DNA from: Niveibacterium sp. SC-1
Lineage (GTDB): Bacteria; Pseudomonadota; Gammaproteobacteria; Burkholderiales; Rhodocyclaceae
Assembly: GCF_038235435.1 (NCBI RefSeq)
Contig: NZ_CP151275.1
Coordinates: 1,860,001 to 1,924,000 of the forward strand
Reading direction: 5' to 3'
DNA length: 64,000 nucleotides
In this document: one piece after another, positions 54,068-63,854 of the stretch
How positions within the stretch are numbered: the stretch's first letter is position 1
Layout of the letters: every line of letters begins with the position of its first letter
The notes under the pieces: model-generated
Told to the model about the DNA's origin: nothing
The model's input: the letters and a program-made list of their open reading frames with translations, nothing else
The model's database searches: none
Made by a program: the position numbers and the translations under genes

Positions 54068-56197
54068 CTACGGGGAGGGCAGGGAGAGGTGGTCGAGCAC
54101 CACCTTCTCGGTGAGGATCTGCGGCAGCACCACGGGTGCGGCGTTGCCCGCAGGGAAGAACACATAGAGCGGCACGCCTTCGCGCCGGTAGTTGCGCAGG
54201 AAGCGGGTGATCGCCGGATCGGCGCGCGTCCAGTCGCCCTTGAGGTAGGTGACACCTGCGCGGCTGAAGGCCTCGGCCACGGCCGGAGCGCCCAGTGCGA
54301 CCTTCTCGTTCACCAGGCAGGTGACGCACCAGGCCGCCGTCATATTGACGAAGACCGGCTTGCCCTCGGCACGCAGCGCGTCCAGACGCGCGTCCGACCA
54401 GGGCTCCGCAGCCGTGTCCTGCTGCGCTTGTAGCGGTCTCGCCGCGGTCTCCGGTTGCAGGCCGGCGACCCGCAGTGAAACCAGCACGAGGCCAATGACG
54501 GCCATCCCGGCAACCCCTTTCCACGCGGCGCCGGGGTGGCGCGCATGCCAGTGCCAGGCCCAGGCCGCGAGAGCAAGCGCGAGCATGCCCAGGGCCGCGA
54601 GCAGCACGGCCGAATCGCCGGCCTGGGTGCTGGCCACCCACAGCAACCAGATCGCCGCGCCGTACATGGGGAAGGCCATGGCCTGGCGGAAGACCAGCAT
54701 CCACCGGCCGGGGCGTGGCAGCCGCCGCGCGATGCCCGGGAACAGCGCGAGGCTTGCGTATGGGGCAGCGAGACCCAGGCCCATTGCCAGGAAGATTGTG
54801 AGCGCCTGTGCGGCGGAGCCCGAGAGGGCCGCGGCGATTGCAGCTCCCATGAAGGGTGCCGTGCAGGGTGTGGCCACAATCACCGCAAGCAGGCCAGTGA
54901 AGAAGCTGCCCGCAAGACCGCCGCGCGCGGCCAGCGATTGGCCGAGGCCCGCCGTGCGGCTGCCGAACTCGAGCACGCCCGAGAGCGAGAGGCCGATCGC
55001 GAACATCAGCCAGGCCATGCCGATCACGAAGGCCGGGGACTGGAACTGGAAGCCCCAGCCGGCCGCGATCCCCGCGCCGCGCAGGCCGAGGAAAACCAGT
55101 GCCAGCACGAGGAAGGCACCGAGCACGCCCGCCGTGTAGGCGAGTGCATCCTGCCGCACCTCGCGCCGCGCCGCGCCCCCCGCCCGCGCGACCTGCAAGG
55201 CCTTGATCGCCAGCACCGGGAAGACGCAGGGCATCGCGTTGAGGATCAAGCCGCCCAGGAAGGCCAGCGCGATCCAGCGCAGCAGGGAGGTGCCGTCGTC
55301 TTGCGCGGGCGATTCACTGTCCACGGTCGCAACGCCGATCGGCCGTCCGATGTCGACGGCGCCCGGTGCGGCGTCGACCTGGTAGGCGCGCTCAAGGCCA
55401 TCCTCGTCCTTGGTGAGCAGCACGCCCTTCAGATGCGCTTTGGGATCGAAAACCTGGCCCGGCTTGAGGCGCAGGATGAAGCCCGCCTCTGCGCGCTGGA
55501 AGGGCTGGGGTGCGGCGTGCTCCACCGCGCCCCATTTCTCGGGGAAGAACCAGGCTGCGCGCAGCGGCACGTCGCCCGCCTTCGCGGCCACCGAGAGCGC
55601 GCCATCGGCCGCAATGCCGGTCGCGAAGGGCGCGGGAACCGGATGGCGCGCGTCCGCGGCGACGAAGAGCGGCGCCTGCGCCGAGGCGGCGGGCGTGCCC
55701 GGCTGCAGCGTCAGGCGGAAGTGCCCCTTCTCGGGGATGCAGACGTCCGCGCAGACCAGCCAGTCGGCGTCGGCCTCCACTATGCCGCCGTCTGTGGGCA
55801 GGGTGAGGGCGACGGGGAGCGTGACCTCGCGTTCGAACACATAGTTCATCACCGGCCCCTGCCGGTAGCGGACAGGCGCCGGCCATTCGATCTCGCCCGC
55901 CTGCGCGCCAGCGGCCAGTTTCCAGTCGATTTGCGGCGGCTGGCCGGCGTCGCCGGGGTTGCGCCAGTACACATGCCAGCCCTTGGCCAGCACGAAGCGC
56001 AGCCCGAGGCGTATCGGTTTGTCGGCTTCGAAGCGGTCGCTTTCCGAGACCAGGCTGACGGTCGCGTGCGGGCTCGTGACCGGTGCGCTTTCGAGCGCCT
56101 GGGCGCGCGTCGTGCCGAGGAGGGCGCAGAGGAGGGTAAAGAGGACGGCGAGGAGTAAGCCGAGCGGTGGCTGGGCGTGCTTGTTCATGAAACGCAT
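54068..56197 (-). CDS. DsbD/ScsB-like thiol:disulfide interchange protein
   Basis: The 709-residue protein moves reducing power from cytoplasmic thioredoxin to the periplasm. It has a signal peptide, an N-terminal immunoglobulin-like domain (about 40-290) with VCADVCIP as the thiol pair, eight hydrophobic segments (about 305-590) with the conserved NAMPCVFPV and VATPCTAPFMG cysteine motifs, and a C-terminal thioredoxin domain with AAWCVTCLVN. The large N-terminal domain (KGWHVYWRNPGDAGQPP) is typical of ScsB-like proteins rather than classical DsbD. ATGs at 56197 and 56188 are both possible. Confidence 0.88.
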   Translation of the reverse strand: MRFMNKHAQPPLGLLLAVLFTLLCALLGTTRAQALESAPVTSPHATVSLVSESDRFEADKPIRLGLRFVLAKGWHVYWRNPGDAGQPPQIDWKLAAGAQAGEIEWPAPVRYRQGPVMNYVFEREVTLPVALTLPTDGGIVEADADWLVCADVCIPEKGHFRLTLQPGTPAASAQAPLFVAADARHPVPAPFATGIAADGALSVAAKAGDVPLRAAWFFPEKWGAVEHAAPQPFQRAEAGFILRLKPGQVFDPKAHLKGVLLTKDEDGLERAYQVDAAPGAVDIGRPIGVATVDSESPAQDDGTSLLRWIALAFLGGLILNAMPCVFPVLAIKALQVARAGGAARREVRQDALAYTAGVLGAFLVLALVFLGLRGAGIAAGWGFQFQSPAFVIGMAWLMFAIGLSLSGVLEFGSRTAGLGQSLAARGGLAGSFFTGLLAVIVATPCTAPFMGAAIAAALSGSAAQALTIFLAMGLGLAAPYASLALFPGIARRLPRPGRWMLVFRQAMAFPMYGAAIWLLWVASTQAGDSAVLLAALGMLALALAAWAWHWHARHPGAAWKGVAGMAVIGLVLVSLRVAGLQPETAARPLQAQQDTAAEPWSDARLDALRAEGKPVFVNMTAAWCVTCLVNEKVALGAPAVAEAFSRAGVTYLKGDWTRADPAITRFLRNYRREGVPLYVFFPAGNAAPVVLPQILTEKVVLDHLSLPSP

Positions 56198-56291
56198 GGG
56201 CTCCGGCGGGGACGAAGTGGGTTGAACGAGGCCGACGAGGGCTTAGGCAGCCCGTTGCCGCGTCGGGTTCATCGCAGTGCGCGACCGGGAT

Positions 56292-57707
56292 CTATCCGCC
56301 GCCACCGCCCCCCGCGACGATGCCGCCTTCGGTAAGTGCCGCCGGGTCGAGCAGGCGTTCGAGTTCGGCGCGCGGCAGGCCACTCATTTCCTCGGCCACG
56401 TCAATGATGGGGCGCTTCTCCTTGTAGGCGCGCTTGGCGATCTCAGCGGCCTTGGCGTAGCCGATGACCGGATTGAGCGCTGTCACCAGGATGGGATTGC
56501 GCGAGAGCGCCTCCTCGATGCGGGCCGTATTGACGGTGAAACCGGCGATCGCCTTGTCCGCCAGCAGGCGTAGCGCCGGCGTGAGCAGCGCGATGCTCTC
56601 CAGCAGGTTGCGCGCGATCACCGGCAGCATCACGTTGAGTTCGAAGTTGCCCGAGGCGCCGGCCATGGCGATGCAGGCATCGTTGCCGACCACCTGCGCG
56701 GCCACCATCGCCACCGCCTCCGGGATCACCGGGTTCACCTTGCCCGGCATGATCGAGCTGCCGGGTTGCAGGGCGGGCAACTCGATTTCGCCGAGGCCGG
56801 CGAGCGGGCCGGAGTTCATCCAGCGCAGGTCGTTGGCGATCTTGGTGAGCGCCACCGCGAGCGTGCGCAGCTGGCCCGAAGTGGCCACCGCCGTGTCCTG
56901 CGCGCCCATCAGCGCGAAGCGGTTGGCGCCGCTGCGAAAGGTGATGCCGGTGATGTGGGTGAGTTCCTCGCAGACGGCCGGGGCGAAGCGTGCGTCCGTG
57001 TTGATGCCGGTGCCGACCGCGGTGCCACCCTGGGCGAGGATCTCCAGCATGCCCAAGGCGAAGCGCAGGTTCTGGTCACAGGTGGCGATCTGCACGTTCC
57101 AGCCCTTGAGGACCTGGCTCAACCGCACCGGCATTGCGTCCATCAGGTGGGTACGGCCGGTCTTGACGACCGGGTGTACCTCCGCGGCCTTGGCCTCGGT
57201 GACCCCGATGAAATGCGCGATCGCCAGCAGCAGTTCGTTCTTGATCGCGCAGGCGGCGGCCACATGGATCGCGCTGGGGATGGTGTCGTTGCTGCTCTGC
57301 CCGAAATTCACCACGTCGTTGGCGCTCACCGCACGCCCGAGGCGGCGTGAGGCGAGGGTGGCGATCACCTCGTTGGCGTTCATGTTCGAGCTGGTGCCCG
57401 AGCCGGTCTGGAATACGTCGATCGGGAAGTGCGGCATGAAGTCGCCGGCCAGCAGTTCTTCACAGGCCGCGCCTACGGCGCTCGCCTCCTCGGCGGCGAT
57501 CAGGCCCAGGCGGCCATTGGCGCGCGCCGCGGCGAGCTTGATCTGGATGAGTGCCTTGATGAAGGCGCGCGGCATCGGCTGCCCGCTGATCGGGAAGTTC
57601 TCCACCGCCCGCTGGGTCTGGGCGCCCCACAGCGCGTCGGCCGGCACGGCGAGCTCGCCCATGCTGTCGCGCTCCATGCGGGTGGCGGCTGTGCTGCTCG
57701 TGCTCAT
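56292..57707 (-). CDS. fumC: Fumarate hydratase, class II
   Basis: The 471-residue enzyme hydrates fumarate to malate in the TCA cycle. It has the class II conserved blocks GSGTSSNMNANEVI, VKTGRTHLMDAMPVRLSQ and the superfamily signature GSSIMPGKVNPVIPEA. The tail is longer than usual and ends in VAGGGGGG. The ATG at 57707 gives the usual N-terminus ending TRMERDSMGELAVPADALWG; the open frame continues upstream to 57944 only across the neighbouring acetyltransferase gene. The iron-sulfur-independent FumC lies in the same window as AcnA but not in the same operon. Confidence 0.95.
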   Translation of the reverse strand: MSTSSTAATRMERDSMGELAVPADALWGAQTQRAVENFPISGQPMPRAFIKALIQIKLAAARANGRLGLIAAEEASAVGAACEELLAGDFMPHFPIDVFQTGSGTSSNMNANEVIATLASRRLGRAVSANDVVNFGQSSNDTIPSAIHVAAACAIKNELLLAIAHFIGVTEAKAAEVHPVVKTGRTHLMDAMPVRLSQVLKGWNVQIATCDQNLRFALGMLEILAQGGTAVGTGINTDARFAPAVCEELTHITGITFRSGANRFALMGAQDTAVATSGQLRTLAVALTKIANDLRWMNSGPLAGLGEIELPALQPGSSIMPGKVNPVIPEAVAMVAAQVVGNDACIAMAGASGNFELNVMLPVIARNLLESIALLTPALRLLADKAIAGFTVNTARIEEALSRNPILVTALNPVIGYAKAAEIAKRAYKEKRPIIDVAEEMSGLPRAELERLLDPAALTEGGIVAGGGGGG

Positions 57708-57760
57708 GCGAAGGACCTCCGTGGCCGGGCTCTTCGCTATGAGTGCGCGGGCGGCGTGCG

Positions 57761-57796
57761 GTTCATTCGCCGGCTCATTCGTCGGCTCATTCGTCC
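57761..57796. repeat. Three tandem copies of a 12-base unit
   Basis: GTTCATTCGCCG, GCTCATTCGTCG and GCTCATTCGTCC stand in tandem. The third copy contains the stop codon of the acetyltransferase gene, so copy-number change would move or lengthen its C-terminus only by loss of the stop. Confidence 0.7.
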
Positions 57797-58434
57797 GATG
57801 AGGCCGGTGGGCGATGAACGAGCCAGTAGTCGTGCAGGGCGGCGACCCCGCCATCGCACAGGAGGGGCAGGGCCGCGCGGATATGCGCCATCGGCCAGTC
57901 CCACCAGGCGATCTCCAGCAGCTGGGCGACGTCGGCTTCGCCAAAGCGGCTGCGTATCACCTGCGCGGGGTTGCCGCCGACTATGGCGTAGGGCGGTACA
58001 TCGCGCGTCACCGCGGCGCGGCTCGCGATCACGGCGCCGTGGCCGACCTTCACGCCCGGCATGATCAACGCCTCGGTGCCTATCCACACATCGCTGCCGA
58101 TCACCGTGTCGCCTGCCTTGCGGTAAGCGTCGCGGGCGTCCGCGAAGCCGGCCTCGCGCGGCGCGTAGAAGAAGGGGTAGGTGGAGAGCCAGTCGTGCCG
58201 GTGCCCCTGGTTACCACCCATGACGAAGACGGCGCCCGAAGCCACGGAACAGAAGCTGCCGAAAATGAGCCGGTCCGCGTCCGGCCCGTCGCGCAGGTAA
58301 CGCACACATTCGTCGAAGGCTTGCGCGTGGTACTCGCCCGAGTAATAGGTGCAGCGTCCGGCCACCACGTAGCGGCTGCGGGTGAGGTCGCGGATCAGCC
58401 CGATGCGGCGCGGGGAATTCGTTTCGTCCTGCAT
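57787..58434 (-). CDS. CatB-related xenobiotic O-acetyltransferase
   Basis: The 215-residue protein is a left-handed parallel beta-helix (hexapeptide repeat) acetyltransferase: RCTYYSGEYHAQAFDECVRY, IFGSFCSVASGAVFVMGGNQ, HRHDWLSTYPF with the catalytic histidine region, and GDTVIGSDVWIGTEALIMPG, VTRDVPPYAIVGGNPAQVIR. It is close to the Vat/CatB group, which acetylates streptogramins or chloramphenicol, but chromosomal relatives often have other substrates, so resistance should not be assumed. It lies 79 bp upstream of fumC on the same strand. Confidence 0.88.
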   Translation of the reverse strand: MQDETNSPRRIGLIRDLTRSRYVVAGRCTYYSGEYHAQAFDECVRYLRDGPDADRLIFGSFCSVASGAVFVMGGNQGHRHDWLSTYPFFYAPREAGFADARDAYRKAGDTVIGSDVWIGTEALIMPGVKVGHGAVIASRAAVTRDVPPYAIVGGNPAQVIRSRFGEADVAQLLEIAWWDWPMAHIRAALPLLCDGGVAALHDYWLVHRPPASSDE

Positions 58435-58632
58435 GGTTTCAACTCCTCTTGGGCATCAAGGTAGCGCACCTGGCATCCGGTACGCCCCGATGGCGACGTG
58501 AGCTGGCAGAGGATCTGCACGGCTGCCCGCGGCGCTCTGGATTCCGCAGGCATTGGTCGCCCGGGCTGGGCGATCGCTCACTTCCCTCGCCGGCCGTGAG
58601 TCTGGCTCGCGACCGGGCTCGCCGGCGCCTGC

Positions 58633-59325
58633 TCAGGTAGCGGGCAAGGACTTTCCTTCAGCGAGGAACCACGCCGACATCGTCCGTGCCAGTTCGAGCA
58701 CGACCTGCGCGTCGGTACGGCCGGAGGACGCGCGCACGTGGAACGAATGATCTGCGTCGTCCACCACATGTAGCGCAGCGCGCGGCCCCAGCGTCTCGAC
58801 GATCGGCCTCAACAGGTGAAGCTCGGCCAGCTTGTCGCGCGTGCCCTGCAGGAAGAGCATCGGCACCGTGACGTCCGCCAGATGCTGTGCCCGCTCGACT
58901 CCGGGCGCGTCCGCCGGATGCAGCGGGAACGCGACAAAGGCGAGGCCACGCACGCCGTCGAGCGGGGAGGTCGCTTGGGCCTGCGACGTCATGCGGCCGC
59001 CGAAGGACCTGCCGCCCGCGAAGAGCGGCAGGTCCGGCAACCGTCGCCGGGCCTCTGCGACGGCGGCCCGCACGGCAGCATGTGCCACGGCCGGCGAGTC
59101 CACCCGCTTGGAGCCCCGTTCCATGTACGGAAACTGGTAGCGCAGCGTGGCCACTCTGGCCCCCGCGAGCGCGTCGGCTACCGACGACATGCCTGCGTGC
59201 TGCATCCCCGCACCGGCACCGTGCGCGAAGACATACAGCGCAATCGCGTCCCCTGGCACCTGGAGGAGCGCGGAGACCTTAGTGCCGTCGGGCAGTGCCA
59301 GGGAAAGCGATTCCGGATCGTCCAT
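58633..59325 (-). CDS. Alpha/beta hydrolase of the dienelactone-hydrolase-like (KANL3/Tex30) type
   Basis: The 230-residue cytoplasmic protein has the core ALYVFAHGAGAGMQHAGMSS, VATLRYQFPYMERGSKRVDS and the nucleophile elbow FAGGRSFGGRMTS, with LFLQGTRDKLAELHLL (Asp) and DDADHSFHVRASSGRT (His). It matches a family of small bacterial hydrolases without defined substrate. The start at 59325 is chosen because residues further upstream are non-homologous. Its neighbours are unrelated. Confidence 0.85.
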   Translation of the reverse strand: MDDPESLSLALPDGTKVSALLQVPGDAIALYVFAHGAGAGMQHAGMSSVADALAGARVATLRYQFPYMERGSKRVDSPAVAHAAVRAAVAEARRRLPDLPLFAGGRSFGGRMTSQAQATSPLDGVRGLAFVAFPLHPADAPGVERAQHLADVTVPMLFLQGTRDKLAELHLLRPIVETLGPRAALHVVDDADHSFHVRASSGRTDAQVVLELARTMSAWFLAEGKSLPAT

Positions 59326-59691
59326 CGCATTCAGCTCGCGTCGTCGCGGGGTATGCGCTGATTCTGCATCAACCAGGTATCGGGGAACGTTTGTGCCGGA
59401 GGCGGCGTAAGAGTATCCCCCCGCGCCGGCGTCCGAATGACTGCCGGAAGTTCTGGGGTCGGCCAGAAGCGGCAAGTCGCCAAGGACTGCTTCTCCGGTG
59501 CTCTGTCGCGGCAGTCACCGAAGGGCCGTCCCCTCCGGCGCGGCGCCCGCGCCTCGTGGCTCAGGTTGCCCGACTGGGTTTGAGCTATACAACAGGGTTG
59601 CCGTCTATGCGTTCGACGTTGAGGTTCAACGTTGGGGCTCTCGCCTTTTGCGCCCTTCAGATTTGCATCGAGGATCAAGGGACTACCAAAG
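59326..59691. other. Gene-poor stretch of 366 bases
   Basis: No supported coding region. Short frames lack recognisable motifs. The right end holds AAGGGACTACCAAAG as the leader of the small membrane protein. Confidence 0.4.
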
Positions 59692-59976
59692 ATGATCAAC
59701 ACACTGTTCCAAAGAGTCGTGCTGTCCCGGCTGTGGCTGACGTTCATTGTCCTCGGCGTGAGTTTCCTCGTAGGGGCGCTGGGAACTCTCAATCTCGTCA
59801 ATTTGCTGTCGGCGAACTTGCGGCTGCTGCACGACTACGGGTTCATGGCATTGATGGATGGCGCACTTCTACAGTTGGCCGAGCTTCTCGCGCAAGGCTT
59901 TGTCAGCTGCATTGCCTATGTCGTCTTCAAGACTTGCGAACATCGGTTGTCGGAATGGCTCGGTCGAGACTCCTGA
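59692..59976 (+). CDS. Small hypothetical membrane protein
   Basis: The 94-residue protein has two hydrophobic segments, about 10-35 (LWLTFIVLGVSFLVGALGTL) and 55-80 (ALMDGALLQLAELLAQGFVS, with a little less hydrophobicity), a single Cys pair (SCIAYVVFKTC) and a charged end (EHRLSEWLGRDS). The sequence composition is coding-like, but I recognise no family. No neighbour on the same strand gives context: the hydrolase before it is on the opposite strand. Confidence 0.5.
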   Translation: MINTLFQRVVLSRLWLTFIVLGVSFLVGALGTLNLVNLLSANLRLLHDYGFMALMDGALLQLAELLAQGFVSCIAYVVFKTCEHRLSEWLGRDS

Positions 59977-60551
59977 GTAGCCCGGTGCGAGGCGCCGCCA
60001 GGAGGTAGGGACGGCCAACGACCGCTTCCACCATCGGGATCGACGGTCCGGATGTCGCATATGGGTCGCGGCCCGATCGTTGTGCGGCGCGAGCGCGGGT
60101 CGCTCTCCGGGAACGCCCGTGGTCGGCCCACTGGCGTCGCTGCCCGTTTCCCGAAAGCCGTCTGAGAAATGGCAGCTCCTCACCTGGAAGCGGCCGGATG
60201 GATCATGCGTGCTCGTCGGCCATTTCGGTCATTCGGCTACTCTTGACCAAGTGGCAGGTGTATACGGGAAAGCAGACTTCACCGTGGCCTGCGTTTTCAT
60301 GTTCGACTCACTTGAATATGGGGGACTGGCATGAGAGCCAATGTTTTACTTGGCGCAACACGCTTGCAAAATAGCCGCAGCCGCCGTCAAAGCGCAGCGA
60401 GTCACGCCATACTGCACGGCATGAGAGCTGGAATCCCCCTTGCTGGCGGGTTGTCATCAGGCTCGACGGTATCCTTGTCGGCCTCCTTTGGCGGCTTGGC
60501 TTCGGTTTCTGCCGGACAAATTTACGACTGCAAGACAATCGATCGTGTGCG
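59977..60551. other. Gene-poor stretch of 575 bases with possible gene remnants
   Basis: I see no convincing complete gene. A plus-strand frame at 60080-60334 ends in coding-like LLTWKRPDGSCVLVGHFGHS but has a poor start. A minus-strand frame at 60402-60521 reads EAKPPKEADKDTVEPDDNPP to a stop and has no start; it resembles a charged C-terminal tail. Both may be remnants of deleted genes. Confidence 0.35.
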
Positions 60552-61808
60552 ATGAAGCGAGTTGATGACTTTCGCCTGAAACTGGGCAAGCACGAGCTGG
60601 TGCCCATCATGATTGGAGGCATGGGCGTCGACATCTCCACCGCGGAGCTGTCGCTAGAGGCGGCGCGCCTCGGCGGCGTCGGCCACATCTCCGATGCCAT
60701 GGTGCCCACGGTGTCCGACCGCCGCTTCAACACGCGGTTCGTCAAGGACAAGATGCAGCAGTACAAATTCAACGTACTGAACTCTGACAAGTCCGTCGTC
60801 CAGTTCGAACTGGGTGCGCTGGCCGAAGCCACCGCCAACCACGTCGGCAAGACCATGGAAGCCAAGCGTGGCCCCGGCCTCATCTTCATCAACTGCATGG
60901 AGAAGCTGACCATGAACGGCCCCAAGGAGACGCTGCGTGTGCGTTTGCGGGCCGCGCTGGACGCCGGCATCGACGGCATTACGCTGGCGGCCGGCCTGCA
61001 CCTGGGCTCCTTCGCGCTGATCGAAGACCACCCGCGCTTCCGCGATGCCAAGCTGGGCATCATCGTGTCCTCGCTGCGCGCGCTGCAGCTGTTCATCAAA
61101 AAGAACGGCCGTACTGGTCGCCTGCCTGACTACGTGGTGATCGAAGGCCCGCTGGCGGGCGGCCACCTCGGTTTCGGCATGGACTGGCGCGAGTACGAGC
61201 TGTCCAAGATCGTGATTGAGATCCGCGACTGGATGTGCGCCGAGAACATGAACATTCCGCTGATCCCGGCCGGTGGCATCTTCACCGGCAGCGACGCGGC
61301 GAACTATCTCGAGATGGGCGCGAGCGCCGTGCAGGTGGCGACGCGCTTCACCGTCACGCACGAGTGCGGCTTGCCCGAGGACGTGCAGCAGCACTACCTG
61401 GCGGCCAACGAGGAAGACGTCGAGGTCAACGAGATCTCACCCACTGGCTACCCGATGCGCATGCTCAAGAGCAGCCCGTCCATCGGCAGCGGCATCCGTC
61501 CCAATTGCGAAGCCTACGGCTACCTGCTCGACGCCAAGGGCAACTGCCAGTACATCGAGGCCTACAACAAAGCCCTGGCTGCGCACCCGAACCCGAAGAC
61601 GCTCAAGGTGTTCGAGAAGACCTGCCTGTGCACGCACATGCGCAACTTCGACTGCTGGACCTGCGGCCACTACGTCTACCGCCTCAAGGACACCACGCTG
61701 CGCAATGCCGACGGTACCTACCAGTTGCTGAGCGCCGAGCACGTGTTCCACGACTACCAGTTCAGCATCGACAACCAGATCGCCCTGCCCGAAGCGCAAC
61801 TCGCCTGA
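60552..61808 (+). CDS. Nitronate monooxygenase-family FMN protein
   Basis: The 418-residue protein belongs to the NPD/nitronate monooxygenase TIM-barrel family: PIMIGGMGVDISTAELSLEA at the start, GLHLGSFALI, GPLAGGHLGFGM, and the phosphate-binding IPLIPAGGIFTGSDAANYLE, MGASAVQVATRF. It probably oxidises nitronates or a related substrate with FMN. The C-terminus is unusual: CNCQYI-like and CLCTHMRNFDCWTCGHYVYR clusters suggest an extra Cys-rich module of about 75 residues. The ATG at 60552 lacks a clear ribosome-binding site. It is isolated between two gene-poor stretches. Confidence 0.85.
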   Translation: MKRVDDFRLKLGKHELVPIMIGGMGVDISTAELSLEAARLGGVGHISDAMVPTVSDRRFNTRFVKDKMQQYKFNVLNSDKSVVQFELGALAEATANHVGKTMEAKRGPGLIFINCMEKLTMNGPKETLRVRLRAALDAGIDGITLAAGLHLGSFALIEDHPRFRDAKLGIIVSSLRALQLFIKKNGRTGRLPDYVVIEGPLAGGHLGFGMDWREYELSKIVIEIRDWMCAENMNIPLIPAGGIFTGSDAANYLEMGASAVQVATRFTVTHECGLPEDVQQHYLAANEEDVEVNEISPTGYPMRMLKSSPSIGSGIRPNCEAYGYLLDAKGNCQYIEAYNKALAAHPNPKTLKVFEKTCLCTHMRNFDCWTCGHYVYRLKDTTLRNADGTYQLLSAEHVFHDYQFSIDNQIALPEAQLA

Positions 61809-62151
61809 CTATTGCTGAGCGCAGTACGGCCGCTCAAATCAGAAACCTGTCGTTTGAGTCACGATGAGTCGAACGGCGACTCCGGGTCGAAACTTCCCGT
61901 TCGAGGATTAGCAAAGCGGTCCTGCGGCGGGCGCGAACGTCTCAGCGATGGTGAAGGTCCGGAGCGCCTTGCATTCCGGTCACTTCGGCGGGAGCAATGC
62001 GGCCCGACCGAACGACCTCAAATGCTTGGGACCGCGCTCAGCGATCCAATCCGCGGGCCGAAACCGCTGCAAAGCGTCCGTTCGCGAGGAGCCGTCGAAC
62101 TTCGGGTTTGGGTCGTCCGTCTTCGGTGATGAATAGCTCCGCCTCGGGCGG
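61809..62151. other. Gene-poor stretch of 343 bases
   Basis: No credible gene. Open frames here are Arg/Ser-rich and do not resemble proteins. The sequence has a composition like degenerate intergenic mosaics, with repeated GTCGAAC-like and CCGGTC-like words. No terminator is clear. Confidence 0.4.
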
Positions 62152-62913
62152 TCAGGTCTTGAGCCTGTACCCCGTCCGAAAAATCCGCGCCGTGATCACG
62201 AGACAGATCGCGAGGAACAACAAGGTCATGCCAAGGCTGACGCCCACGCTGACGTCGGCGAGGCTGTAAAAACTCCAGCGGAAACCGCTGACGAGATACA
62301 CCACCGGGTTGAACAGCGTCACCTTCTGCCAGAAGGGCGGCAGCATGTGGATCGAGTAGAAGCTGCCGCCGAGGAAGGTCAGCGGCGTGACGATCAGAAG
62401 CGGTACCAATTGCAGCTTCTCGAAGCCGTCAGCCCAGATGCCGATGATGAAGCCGAGCAGGCTGAACGTGACCGAGGTGAGCACGAGGAAGCTGACCATC
62501 CACACGGGATGCTCGATGCGCAGGGGCACGAAGAGCCCGGCGGTGAGCAGGATGATGGTGCCGAGGATCAGCGACTTGCTGGCCGCCGCGCCGACGTAGG
62601 CGAGCACGGCCTCGAAGCTCGACACGGGCGCGGATAGTAGCTCGTAGATGGTGCCCGTGAACTTCGGGAAGTAGATCGCGAAGGAGGCGTTGGAGATGCT
62701 CTGCGTGAGCAGGGACAGCATCACGAGACCCGGCACGATGAAGGCGCCGTAGCTCACGCCATTGATTTCGCTGATGCGCGAACCGATCGCCGCACCGAAG
62801 ACGACGAAGTACAGCGAGGTGGAGATCACCGGCGAGACGATGCTCTGCAGCAGCGTGCGGCGCGTGCGCGCCATTTCGAAGTTGTAGATTGCGCGGACGG
62901 CATGCCAGTTCAT
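62152..62913 (-). CDS. ABC-2-type transporter permease
   Basis: The 253-residue inner-membrane protein has six hydrophobic segments and matches the ABC-2 (NodJ/YadH-like) exporter permeases: [40 protein letters not shown], and [20 protein letters not shown], ending with the [13 protein letters not shown] signature ([15 protein letters not shown]). It pairs with the overlapping ATPase gene upstream (ATGA, 62910-62913). Substrate is unknown; the YadGH type is proposed to export lipids or drugs. Confidence 0.9.
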   Translation of the reverse strand: MNWHAVRAIYNFEMARTRRTLLQSIVSPVISTSLYFVVFGAAIGSRISEINGVSYGAFIVPGLVMLSLLTQSISNASFAIYFPKFTGTIYELLSAPVSSFEAVLAYVGAAASKSLILGTIILLTAGLFVPLRIEHPVWMVSFLVLTSVTFSLLGFIIGIWADGFEKLQLVPLLIVTPLTFLGGSFYSIHMLPPFWQKVTLFNPVVYLVSGFRWSFYSLADVSVGVSLGMTLLFLAICLVITARIFRTGYRLKT

Positions 62914-63854
62914 GCGCGGGCTCCTTCTTTGGCGTTGTCGTGCACGAGGCTCACGAAGATGTCTTCCAGCGAGCTCTGGCGTGTCTGCAGGTCCTTGTAG
63001 TGGAGGCCGGCAGCGTCCAGCGCGCGCAGCAGGTCGGTGATGCCGCTGTGCTCGTCGCTAGCGTCGTAGGTATGGATGAGCTGCATGCCGTCGGCGGAGC
63101 GCTCGAGCTCATACGCGGCGAGCGCAGCCGGGATTTCGGCCAGCGGCGCGGGCAGTTGCAGGGCGAGCTGTTTCTTGCCGAGCTTGCGCATGAGCTCGCG
63201 CTTCTCCTCGACCAGTATGATCTCGCCCTTGTTGATCACGCCGATGCGATCGGCCATTTCTTCGGCCTCGTCGATGTAGTGCGTGGTGAGAATGATGGTG
63301 ACGCCTTGCTCGCGCAGCGCGCTGACGAGCTTCCACATGTCGCGGCGCAGTTCGACGTCCACGCCCGCCGTGGGCTCATCGAGGAACAGCACTTGCGGTT
63401 CGTGCGAGAGCGCCTTGGCGATCAGAAGGCGGCGCTTCATGCCGCCCGAGAGCGTCATGATCTTGCTGTCGCGCTTGTTCCACAGCGACAGGTCCTTGAG
63501 CAGCTTCTCGATGTAGGCGGGGTCGGGGCTCTTGCCGAACAAGCCGCGGCTGAAGCTCACGGCATTCCACACGGTTTCGAAGGCGTCGGTGGTGAGTTCC
63601 TGCGGCACAAGGCCGATCAGCGAACGTGCGGCGCGATAGTCCTTGATGATGTCGTGGCCGTCGACGGTGACCGTGCCGGTGCTGGGATTGACGATGCCGC
63701 ACACGCTGCCGATCAGCGTGGTCTTGCCAGCGCCGTTGGGGCCCAGCAGGGCGAAGATTTCGCCACGGCGGATCTCCAGGTTGATGCGCTTGAGCGCCTG
63801 CAGGCCCGAAGCGTAGGTCTTGGAGAGATTGCTGATGGAGAGAATGGTGTGCAT
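62910..63854 (-). CDS. ABC transporter ATP-binding protein (YadG-like)
   Basis: The 314-residue ATPase has Walker [12 protein letters not shown]-loop [10 protein letters not shown], signature [15 protein letters not shown], Walker [13 protein letters not shown] and the H-loop [11 protein letters not shown]. The C-terminal extension (about 225-314) is of the DUF4162/YadG kind. It partners the overlapping permease, together forming an exporter. Its 5' region is AT-richer (TTACTTAGCTTACC), probably containing the promoter. Confidence 0.92.
   Translation of the reverse strand: MHTILSISNLSKTYASGLQALKRINLEIRRGEIFALLGPNGAGKTTLIGSVCGIVNPSTGTVTVDGHDIIKDYRAARSLIGLVPQELTTDAFETVWNAVSFSRGLFGKSPDPAYIEKLLKDLSLWNKRDSKIMTLSGGMKRRLLIAKALSHEPQVLFLDEPTAGVDVELRRDMWKLVSALREQGVTIILTTHYIDEAEEMADRIGVINKGEIILVEEKRELMRKLGKKQLALQLPAPLAEIPAALAAYELERSADGMQLIHTYDASDEHSGITDLLRALDAAGLHYKDLQTRQSSLEDIFVSLVHDNAKEGARA

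Noticed and set aside
57761..57796. Three tandem 12-base units considered as a CRISPR-like array
   Set aside because: The units are contiguous and only 12 bases, with no spacers and no cas genes; it is a simple tandem repeat.
60080..60334. Possible small gene on the plus strand
   Set aside because: The C-terminal half looks coding-like, but the start has no ribosome-binding site and no family is recognised. Kept only as a possible remnant.
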